8,398 nt of DNA, from the NCBI GenBank assembly GCA_027061705.1, contig JAMOVB010000097.1, positions 1 to 8,398 of the forward strand, written 5' to 3'. The stretch is from Desulfurococcales archaeon. Lineage in GTDB: Archaea > Thermoproteota > Thermoprotei_A > Sulfolobales > NBVN01. The notes below the pieces were generated by a model that saw nothing but the letters and a program-made list of their open reading frames with translations, did no database searches and was not told the origin of the DNA. A program made the position numbers and the translations under genes. Positions 1 through 5,361 of this stretch are shown piece by piece. Within the stretch, counting starts at the first letter, position 1; each line of letters starts with the position of its first letter.

Positions 1-1321
1 CGAAGGGATGCGCTTCCTCATCGCCTAACTTCCTCCTCTCCTCCTCCATTCTGAAGTACCTCTCCTGAAGCACGGGGTCGTTTAACTCGGTGTAGGCGTT
101 AGCCAGCTCTATTCCGGCTATGTAGAGCTCGAACCTCTCGGCATACCTCGGGTCCTTACGATGCGGTTTCGTTAGCGGCGATGATGATGCGGGGAAGTCG
201 AGGACGAACGTCGGTTGCGTGAGGTGCTCCCTACCCACTAGCTTGTCGAAGAGCTTCACCACAGCCCTACCTCTATCGAACCCGCCTGCTAAGCTGATCT
301 TATGCCTCCTAAGCAACTCTTTTAGGTCGTCATCGCTTATAGACTCCACGTCAATCCCCGCGTACTCCCTAAGCCCGTCCACAAGCCTAATTCTTTTGTA
401 CGGGGGCGCCAGCTTCAGCTTAACGATATCTTCGCCTATGGGGTACTCAACCTCAGTCTTACCTATGACCTTGAACGCGACCGTGCTTATCAGGTCCTCC
501 ACCAGTCTCATGATCGCGTTGTAGTCGGCGTACGCTTCATACGACTCCATCATGGTGAATTCGGGGTTGTGGAGAACGTCTATGTCCTCGTTTCTGAAGT
601 TCTTCCCTATTTCGAACACTTTATTGAACCCAGCGACTATCAGCCTCTTCAAGTAGAGCTCGAGGCTTATCCTAAGGTACCAGTCCTCGTCAAGGGCCCA
701 TACATGCGTTTTGAAGGGGCGGGCAGCTGCCCCACCGTATACTGGCTGCAGGACAGGCGTCTCAACCTCGATGTACCCCCTACTCCACATGAACTCCCTA
801 ACCCTCCGCACGGTCTCAAACCTGATCTCAAGCACCCGACGGACTGAGGGCGTCATCATTATGTCTAAGTACCTCTTCCTGTACCTCACCTCAGGATCCA
901 GTAGTCGATGACCCCACTTAACTGGAGGGGATCTCAGAGCCTTAGCGAGTAGCTGCCACGCCTCTATATTGACAGTTAGCTCACCCTTCTTAGTGTAGAA
1001 CACCTCGCCAAACACGTTTATGAAGTCGCCTAGGTCGACGATCTTAAGGAATCTCTGGAACTCTTCCTTACCGACGACCCTCGCGTTCAGGGCGCATTGG
1101 ATCCTCACACCGTCATCGACTAGATCTAAGAAGGCTAGCCTTCCATGCCTCCTGACAGCAACAACCCTCCCAGCTATAGCCACCTTACTCCCTACGGGAG
1201 GGTTTGAGACCACATCCTTAACCGGGGTTGGCTTGAACCTAGGTATGTGAGGGTAGGGATTTACGCCTGATTCTATTAGCTCCTCACGTAGTTTCCTCCT
1301 CTGCTCCCTCTCAACACTCAA
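1..1321 (-). CDS. lysS: Lysyl-tRNA synthetase, class II (C-terminus beyond window)
   Basis: This cytoplasmic enzyme charges tRNA-Lys with lysine using ATP. The reverse strand reads open for 440 codons from 1321 to the left edge with no stop. Residues about 45-125 look like the OB-fold anticodon-binding domain. The class II catalytic core follows: a motif 1 region around RRVREFMWSRGYIEVETP (171-188), a motif 2 region with FRNEDID (242-248) and NPEFTMMES (252-260), then ELANAYTELNDP near 405-416. Motif 3 and roughly 50-60 residues should lie past the edge, given about 490-500 residues for the family. The start is TTG at 1321, because an in-frame TGA lies two codons upstream and AGGTG sits 7 bases ahead. 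Many archaea instead use class I LysRS; class II fits a crenarchaeon. One oddity: the usual RISPELY segment reads RISLELY (L220). Confidence 0.95.
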   Translation of the reverse strand, partial: MSVEREQRRKLREELIESGVNPYPHIPRFKPTPVKDVVSNPPVGSKVAIAGRVVAVRRHGRLAFLDLVDDGVRIQCALNARVVGKEEFQRFLKIVDLGDFINVFGEVFYTKKGELTVNIEAWQLLAKALRSPPVKWGHRLLDPEVRYRKRYLDIMMTPSVRRVLEIRFETVRRVREFMWSRGYIEVETPVLQPVYGGAAARPFKTHVWALDEDWYLRISLELYLKRLIVAGFNKVFEIGKNFRNEDIDVLHNPEFTMMESYEAYADYNAIMRLVEDLISTVAFKVIGKTEVEYPIGEDIVKLKLAPPYKRIRLVDGLREYAGIDVESISDDDLKELLRRHKISLAGGFDRGRAVVKLFDKLVGREHLTQPTFVLDFPASSSPLTKPHRKDPRYAERFELYIAGIELANAYTELNDPVLQERYFRMEEERRKLGDEEAHPF

Positions 1322-1328
1322 GCATCAG

Positions 1329-1362
1329 CACCTAAGGGGTTAGGGCGGTTGAGGTAATTAAT
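1329..1362 (-). promoter_or_regulatory. Likely lysS promoter and ribosome binding site
   Basis: On the minus strand an AT-rich ATTAATTA (1355-1362) could be a TATA box. Transcription would then begin roughly 25 bases downstream, near 1333. AGGTG at 1329-1333 is a good Shine-Dalgarno match 7 bases before the TTG start and supports that start. The leader would be very short. The ribosome binding site is well supported; the TATA element is inferred from composition and spacing. Confidence 0.45.
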
Positions 1363-1367
1363 GATTC

Positions 1368-1383
1368 GCCCCTGCTTAGGGGC
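1368..1383 (-). terminator. Hairpin after the ECF operon, possible terminator
   Basis: A perfect 6-base inverted repeat (GCCCCT / AGGGGC) with a 4-base loop lies 22-37 bases after the stop of the creatininase-family gene and before the lysS TATA-like element. A TTTT run comes immediately after the stop, before the hairpin. It could end or stabilise the upstream transcript. Archaeal termination depends mostly on T-runs, so the role is uncertain. Confidence 0.3.
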
Positions 1384-1404
1384 TTAAGGGGAAAACATTC
1401 ACAC

Positions 1405-2142
1405 CTACCTGCTTAGCTCCTCAACCTTCTTTATCACGTCATTAGCTATGCGGACTATCTCCTCAACAACCGCCTTCAGGAACTCTCTCCCCCTCTCCGG
1501 GCTTGCTTCCTTAGGTATGCCCGTTAAGGGCACCGGAAATAGTTCCTCCTCCTCAAACCTCCTGTAGTAGAGCCTTATGGTAGGGTATAGTTTCGGATTA
1601 TCTCTGGCAAACTCCATCCTGACGGTGTCTGGGGCGATATGCATTACGGCCGCCGTTTCATCTGCCCCCGCATGCCCCCAAGACTCCTTAGGGAATAGTT
1701 CGAGCCTCTTGTCCTGCGCCACGTCGGACCACCAGTTAATGACGACTATCGCTGCGTCCGTTCTGAAGGCGGCCTCCTTAGCAGCGAATTGAAGCGCTGT
1801 CGTGTTCCCGCCGTGCCCGTTGATAATGAGTATCGCCTTAAACCCGTTTCTGGCGATCTCGACTAACACGGACTCAACGTACCTTCTGAAAGCGTCTGCA
1901 TCTACATCTATGGTTCCGGGGAACCTGCTAAGGGTTTTTGATGATCCGTAGGGTATGGGCGGCAGTAGGAGTGCGCCCTCGACGCGCTGGGCAACTCTCT
2001 CGGCAATCCATTGAGGTATGATAACGTCGGTCCCTAGCGGGAGGTGGTCTCCGTGCCTTTCAACGCTTCCTATTGGTAGGATAGCTATTTTCTTCACAGC
2101 TCTTTCGAAGTCGGGGCCCGTTAGCCTCATCCAGTCGCTCAA
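1405..2142 (-). CDS. Creatininase-family metal-dependent amidohydrolase
   Basis: This 245-residue cytoplasmic hydrolase belongs to the creatininase family (creatininase, ArfB formamidopyrimidine deformylase, MftE peptidase), whose members cleave amide bonds with divalent metals. The family signature GSVERHGDHLPLGTD lies at 25-39, NGHGGN at 108-113 and GADET at 159-163. By motif, metal ligands should be E28, H30, D39, H110 and E162. Pseudomonas creatininase has NGHYEN with metal ligand E122; here that position is G112, as in the non-creatinine branches, so creatinine is an unlikely substrate. The TTG start overlaps the stop of the thioesterase gene and has a strong SD 5 bases upstream (2148-2158). 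An internal ATG at 2130 is less well placed. As the last gene of the ECF operon it may process the imported compound or a derivative. An ArfB-like role in riboflavin or F420 synthesis is possible but unproven. Confidence 0.88.
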   Translation of the reverse strand: MSDWMRLTGPDFERAVKKIAILPIGSVERHGDHLPLGTDVIIPQWIAERVAQRVEGALLLPPIPYGSSKTLSRFPGTIDVDADAFRRYVESVLVEIARNGFKAILIINGHGGNTTALQFAAKEAAFRTDAAIVVINWWSDVAQDKRLELFPKESWGHAGADETAAVMHIAPDTVRMEFARDNPKLYPTIRLYYRRFEEEELFPVPLTGIPKEASPERGREFLKAVVEEIVRIANDVIKKVEELSR

Positions 2143-2540
2143 CCCTTGATCGCCTCCCTAACCTTGCTTATGAACTTCTCCTTATCGACTATGAATCTCT
2201 CATGCAGGCCGTAGCCTATCCTTACATCCTTCCAGAAGGCCTCCACCCAGAACAGCAGTCTACGCCCATCTACCGACAGTAGCCGGCCCCTGACTTTGAC
2301 CTTAGTGTTCACGGGCGCTGCCTTAACGTGGTAAACGTCAAGTCTCGTGCCTACAGTAGTCTTCCCCTCCTCAAGCCCTTCCTGCGAGTACTTGAGGCAT
2401 GCCTCCTCCATGAATAGGATTAAGGAGGGTGTTGAGAGAACCTCAACGTCGCCGGATCCAACGTGCTTGGCTGAGTGCTGGGGCCCTACGTCAAACACGT
2501 ACTCGAACACGTCGCCCTCACGCAAAGCCACGTTAACCAC
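2139..2540 (-). CDS. FlK-like (hotdog-fold) acyl-CoA thioesterase
   Basis: This small cytoplasmic protein, about 133 residues, resembles the fluoroacetyl-CoA thioesterase FlK family, hotdog-fold enzymes that hydrolyse acyl-CoA thioesters. Recognisable stretches are GSGDVEVLSTP, FMEEA, TTVGTRLDVYH and, near the end, YGLHERFIVDKEKF. The FlK triad (T42, E50, H76) is present with identical spacing: the Thr in LSTP, the Glu eight residues later in MEEA, and the His 26 further on in DVYH. The frame stays open up to a GTG at 2618, but that start would overlap ecfT by 46 bases and add 26 residues unlike the family. GTG at 2540 is about 26 bases after a TATA-like element and could be leaderless. GTG at 2531 has GGTGG just upstream. 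The stop overlaps the next gene. The acyl substrate is unknown, and fluoroacetyl-CoA itself is unlikely in an archaeon. Confidence 0.82.
   Translation of the reverse strand: MVNVALREGDVFEYVFDVGPQHSAKHVGSGDVEVLSTPSLILFMEEACLKYSQEGLEEGKTTVGTRLDVYHVKAAPVNTKVKVRGRLLSVDGRRLLFWVEAFWKDVRIGYGLHERFIVDKEKFISKVREAIKG
2148..2158 (-). promoter_or_regulatory. Strong Shine-Dalgarno deciding a TTG start
   Basis: The minus strand reads GGGAGGCGATC just before the TTG at 2142, inside the end of the thioesterase gene. It matches the archaeal anti-SD complement GGAGGTGATC at all but one position. It supports the TTG over the ATG four codons later and suggests translation coupled to the upstream gene. Confidence 0.7.
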
Positions 2541-2565
2541 CGTAGGAAGTAGTGGTGGAGAGCAC

Positions 2566-2570
2566 TTATA
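2566..2570 (-). promoter_or_regulatory. Possible internal TATA box before the thioesterase
   Basis: TATAA in the context CCTATAAG lies directly at the stop codon of ecfT, centred about 27 bases upstream of the GTG at 2540. That is the usual archaeal spacing from TATA centre to transcription start. If used, it would give a leaderless transcript of the thioesterase and creatininase-family genes, independent of the transporter genes. Confidence 0.35.
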
Positions 2571-2572
2571 GG

Positions 2573-3277
2573 TTAGTAGCAGTGGGTTACCGTAATGATG
2601 GCCGCAGCGACTACGCACACGGCTAGGAGCGCTGAGTACGTTGTAACGGCCTTAGCGCTATACCAGTTCCTTGGGTTGAATAGCCTAAGCTTCGAGTACA
2701 GGCCCTCCTCGTAGTAGTCGCTATACTCGCTAACAGCTAGCGTGGTAACCGCCACAGCCCTCCACAGCCTCTCGCCCTTAAGCTCCGCCGCAAGCATTGA
2801 TGACTGCATATCCCTCATTACGTGAGGGACGACCTTCCACGTTAGCGACGGGTATACAGAGGCCCCTTTCCCAAAGCGCTTGAGGGCTACAGAGATGTCT
2901 AGGGGGTTTAGGAAGTAGAGGAATGCTAGCGACGCCGACCCGATCGCAATAACTCTGAACGCCGCTAGGGCCGAGCGCGTTACTGATAGGGTGAAGGGAA
3001 GCGAGGTTAGGAAGTACCATACCGCCGGTATCGAGGTTAGTGCTAGGCTGTACGCCAGGGTCTTAAGGGTTGATGCGCGGGCATGTAACGCCACTAACGT
3101 GGCTAGCGACACGGCTATTCCTAACGGGCCGCAAGCGCTCGCTAGGTATGACTGAGCCACAGCGAGTGAGAGTGTGAGTGCTGCTGGGACGTGCTTGAAC
3201 TCCCGATCGTCGCCGGCGAATATGGCGCCGAAGATAATGTCGGTTATCACCCTTAGGATCGCGCCTACGCTAACCAC
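2573..3277 (-). CDS. ecfT: ECF transporter transmembrane component EcfT
   Basis: This 234-residue membrane protein is the likely scaffold subunit of an energy-coupling factor transporter. EcfT links the ATPases to the substrate-binding S component. Hydrophobic segments lie at about 31-66 (probably two spans), 72-92, 104-124 and 212-231. A charged cytoplasmic stretch at about 131-210 separates the last two and would hold the coupling helices. EcfT proteins usually carry Ala-Arg-Gly motifs there; the best match here is AAELKGER (163-170), so the motif is degenerate and sequence alone is a weaker guide than context. The GTG start overlaps the ATPase gene by 8 bases, with GGTGAGG as an SD 4 bases upstream. 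Position directly after the fused ATPase gene makes the call firm. Confidence 0.8.
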   Translation of the reverse strand: MVSVGAILRVITDIIFGAIFAGDDREFKHVPAALTLSLAVAQSYLASACGPLGIAVSLATLVALHARASTLKTLAYSLALTSIPAVWYFLTSLPFTLSVTRSALAAFRVIAIGSASLAFLYFLNPLDISVALKRFGKGASVYPSLTWKVVPHVMRDMQSSMLAAELKGERLWRAVAVTTLAVSEYSDYYEEGLYSKLRLFNPRNWYSAKAVTTYSALLAVCVVAAAIITVTHCY

Positions 3278-4517
3278 CGAGCCTCACCACACTATTCGCT
3301 ATTAGCTCTAGAACCGGGTCATGCGAAGCTATTACGAACGCCGTTCCCCTATCCGCTACTGAGAGGATTGCGTTCAAAACCCTATACTTGCTCATCGGAT
3401 CGAGCCCTACCGTGGGTTCATCCATTAGAACTACTGAAGCGCCCCTAGCTAGCGCCGAGGCTATGGCGACCCTGCGTCTCTCACCGGTGCTTAACCTCCC
3501 TATCGGCGTCCTGACCCTATGTCCTAACCCAAACTCCTTCAGTAGGTTTAGACCCTTCCTGCCGACCTCCTTAGCAGGCGTTGGCTCGGTGAAGTAGAGT
3601 AGGGGGTTATCGGGTATGTAGAGTACCTTCCCACACGCCCTAACTCTAACCCCTCTAACAGGCTGCTTAGTTGCGAGGGCAGTGACCCTTAACAGCGTCG
3701 TCTTACCGACTCCGGAGGGGCCCTTAATTAGGATTACCTCGCCCTCCCTAACGGAGATTTTCAAGTCCTTCAGCACCGCTTCAGATGCTCCGGGAGGCGT
3801 GTATGATGAAACCTCAACACTTAGTAGCTCGTCCCCAGGTGACTGCGGAGGTCTTAGGCTTTGAAGCAGCTCCTCAGCCTCGCCGTAGATCTCGGCGACG
3901 CCCTCCTTTAGCCTCCCACTACTTATTGAGAATACCTTACAGGCGACGCCCTCCCAAAGCCTTACGTTGTGGTCAGCTACGATTGCTGAGTAACCCTCAC
4001 TGCACAAGCGCTTAACCGCCTCAACAACCCTCACAGCGTTGACTGGGTCTAGGTGCGAGGCCGGCTCGTCGAGAATCGCCACCGGGTTTGAGGATTCACG
4101 CGCTATAAGTAATGAGAGGCGCTGTAGCTCGCCAGCGCTTAAGGTGTATGTCGTCCTATACTCAAACCCGCCAAGCCCCCACAAGCTGAGAGCCCTGCGC
4201 AGATCCTTTAATCCAAGACCAGTGAATGACATTACTTCAGACCAAACGTATGGCGTGGATATTGAGAACCAAGGCTCCTGAGGAACGTAGATCGACTTAC
4301 CCCTGATCTCAGGGGGAGGAGGGCTTACAGAGCCTGAAACCTCCCCAGCTATTAGCTCCGGTATGATTCCCGTAAGCACTCTCAGAAGCGTTGTTTTCCC
4401 CGAGCCCGACTCACCCGTTATTAGCGCTACCTCCCCCTCACTCAAGTCTAGGTTAACGTCCCTTAGAATTACCTCCCCACCCAACCTTACCTTGAGGCTC
4501 CTTACCCTAATCCTCAC
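3270..4517 (-). CDS. ECF transporter ATPase, two ABC domains fused (EcfA1-A2 type)
   Basis: This 415-residue cytoplasmic protein carries two complete nucleotide-binding domains and would supply both ATPases of an ECF transporter. Domain 1: Walker A GESGSGKTT (35-43), Q-loop Q80, signature LSAGELQR (126-133), Walker B with D150/E151, D-loop after it, switch His H183. Domain 2: Walker A GPSGVGKTT (266-274), signature LSTGERRR (342-349), Walker B with D366/E367, switch His H399. Both catalytic glutamates and both histidines are present. The domain 2 Q-loop reads YIPDNP, with Asp303 where Gln is expected. At 415 residues it is compact for a two-domain ATPase, with a linker of only about 40 residues. 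The GTG start overlaps the S-component gene by 11 bases, with an SD-like AGGGGA just upstream. Fused ATPases with S and T genes on either side indicate a dedicated ECF module. Confidence 0.92.
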   Translation of the reverse strand: MRIRVRSLKVRLGGEVILRDVNLDLSEGEVALITGESGSGKTTLLRVLTGIIPELIAGEVSGSVSPPPPEIRGKSIYVPQEPWFSISTPYVWSEVMSFTGLGLKDLRRALSLWGLGGFEYRTTYTLSAGELQRLSLLIARESSNPVAILDEPASHLDPVNAVRVVEAVKRLCSEGYSAIVADHNVRLWEGVACKVFSISSGRLKEGVAEIYGEAEELLQSLRPPQSPGDELLSVEVSSYTPPGASEAVLKDLKISVREGEVILIKGPSGVGKTTLLRVTALATKQPVRGVRVRACGKVLYIPDNPLLYFTEPTPAKEVGRKGLNLLKEFGLGHRVRTPIGRLSTGERRRVAIASALARGASVVLMDEPTVGLDPMSKYRVLNAILSVADRGTAFVIASHDPVLELIANSVVRLGG

Positions 4518-5265
4518 TTCCCCTAGCCTCTCTAAGGAAGGAGGTTATGGGTAGCGCTACCGCCATACCGACGAGTACCTGGCCGAAGTTCACGGGAACC
4601 TCGACTAGCGCCTGTATCGGGGGGAGGTGATTAACTATTGGGTTCGTGAAGAAGTACTCATATAGGAAGTATCCGAGAACCATGCAGAGACCGCCCATAA
4701 GCATTGAGACCGCTGCCGATATATTCTCTCTACCCCTCACTAGGACCGCGTACAGCAGTATTGCAGTCACTACGGCGCCGACACCGATCCAAGTGGCGGG
4801 CGGTATGTAGAGCTTGAGCCCTATCGACGCTATCGGGTGTCCGCCAATCTCTATGGGTATTGATGAAACCTCAGCGAGGCCGGAGAGCCTTAAATACCCG
4901 GCGACAGCGATCGCACATCCCGTCGCTACGGAAGCCGCTATTGATAGCGCCTTAGCGACCCCGGCCCTAGACTTAGGCGCTAGCTTCCTCATCAAGTACG
5001 CGACGACGAACCCCTCAGTGAATTTAATCATCAGCGTGCCGGGAGCGAAGTAGCCGTAGCCTGTTGTTAGGTCAGCTATGGCGGAGCCGACCCCGGCCGC
5101 CACGGCGTTAGCCAGCGGGGGCAACAGCGCAGCTATTGAGTATATAGCCACCTCACCCAGGTCGAAGTAACCCCTCGTCGCGGGTGTGTATACCTGAAGT
5201 ATTATTGTCGCGACGTACACTAACGCCGTAAACAGCGCTATCCTTACGGCACTCACTCTAGCCAT
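4507..5265 (-). CDS. ECF transporter substrate-binding membrane component (S component)
   Basis: This 252-residue integral membrane protein is the probable substrate-capture subunit. The segment from about 34 to 94 has the pattern of the ECF S-component family named for riboflavin (PF07155-like): FDLGE at 34-38, then small hydrophobic residues, GSAIADLTTGYG (60-71), FAPGTLMIKFTEG (73-85) and a further span. Near the C-terminus NFGQVLVGMAVALPI (226-240) also fits the family. About six hydrophobic spans can be seen. It is longer than the roughly 180 residues common in S components; extra sequence lies at about 100-180. It heads the operon, and its stop overlaps the ATPase gene. The substrate cannot be assigned: members of this broad family are linked to riboflavin, thiamine precursors and unknown compounds. 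A G-rich SD (GGGGGTGGG, 5275-5283) lies 9 bases upstream of the ATG. Confidence 0.82.
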   Translation of the reverse strand: MARVSAVRIALFTALVYVATIILQVYTPATRGYFDLGEVAIYSIAALLPPLANAVAAGVGSAIADLTTGYGYFAPGTLMIKFTEGFVVAYLMRKLAPKSRAGVAKALSIAASVATGCAIAVAGYLRLSGLAEVSSIPIEIGGHPIASIGLKLYIPPATWIGVGAVVTAILLYAVLVRGRENISAAVSMLMGGLCMVLGYFLYEYFFTNPIVNHLPPIQALVEVPVNFGQVLVGMAVALPITSFLREARGSED

Positions 5266-5277
5266 GCTTGAACGCCC

Positions 5278-5294
5278 ACCCCCTAAAGGGGGGT
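5278..5294 (-). promoter_or_regulatory. Leader hairpin overlapping the S-component ribosome binding site
   Basis: The minus strand reads ACCCCCC, then TTTA, then GGGGGT: a 5-6 base-pair G/C stem with a short loop. The 3' arm is the same G-run that forms the ribosome binding site of the S-component gene, so folding would hide it. A second C-run (ACCCCCT, around 5305-5311) lies upstream and could pair with the same G-run instead. A regulatory role is inferred from this geometry; it matches no riboswitch class I recognise. Confidence 0.4.
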
Positions 5295-5316
5295 AGCTGA
5301 TAAGGGGGTTAACCTC

Positions 5317-5340
5317 AGTATTACTTCAATATTGCTAATA
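5317..5340 (-). promoter_or_regulatory. Probable promoter region of the ECF operon
   Basis: This is the most AT-rich part of the gap between the threonine-synthase-like gene and the S-component gene. The palindrome CAATATTG (5327-5334) is a TATA-box candidate; transcription would start near 5305 and give a leader of about 40 bases holding the hairpin. TATTACT (5319-5325) and TATTGCT (5330-5336), read on the plus strand, form an imperfect direct repeat 11 bases apart, one helical turn, which could be an operator. No canonical box is present, so this rests on composition and position. Confidence 0.3.
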
Positions 5341-5361
5341 GACACGCTCAAGCCGCCCGAA

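Noticed and set aside
219..1250. Plus-strand open frames in the first 1.3 kb
   Set aside because: The reverse strand is one continuous class II LysRS reading frame through this whole region; the plus-strand frames are short, overlapping and unlike known proteins.
1322..1404. Small RNA or tRNA in the gap before lysS
   Set aside because: Only one short hairpin is present; there is no cloverleaf, no T-loop sequence and no C/D or H/ACA box pattern that I can see.
2541..2618. Longer N-terminus for the thioesterase from GTG 2618
   Set aside because: It would overlap ecfT by 46 bases and add residues (Cys, His and Pro rich) with no counterpart in the FlK family.
2778..3020. Minus-strand frame of 80 codons inside ecfT
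   Set aside because: It is in a different frame from EcfT, has no membrane segments or motif, and the surrounding frame is intact.
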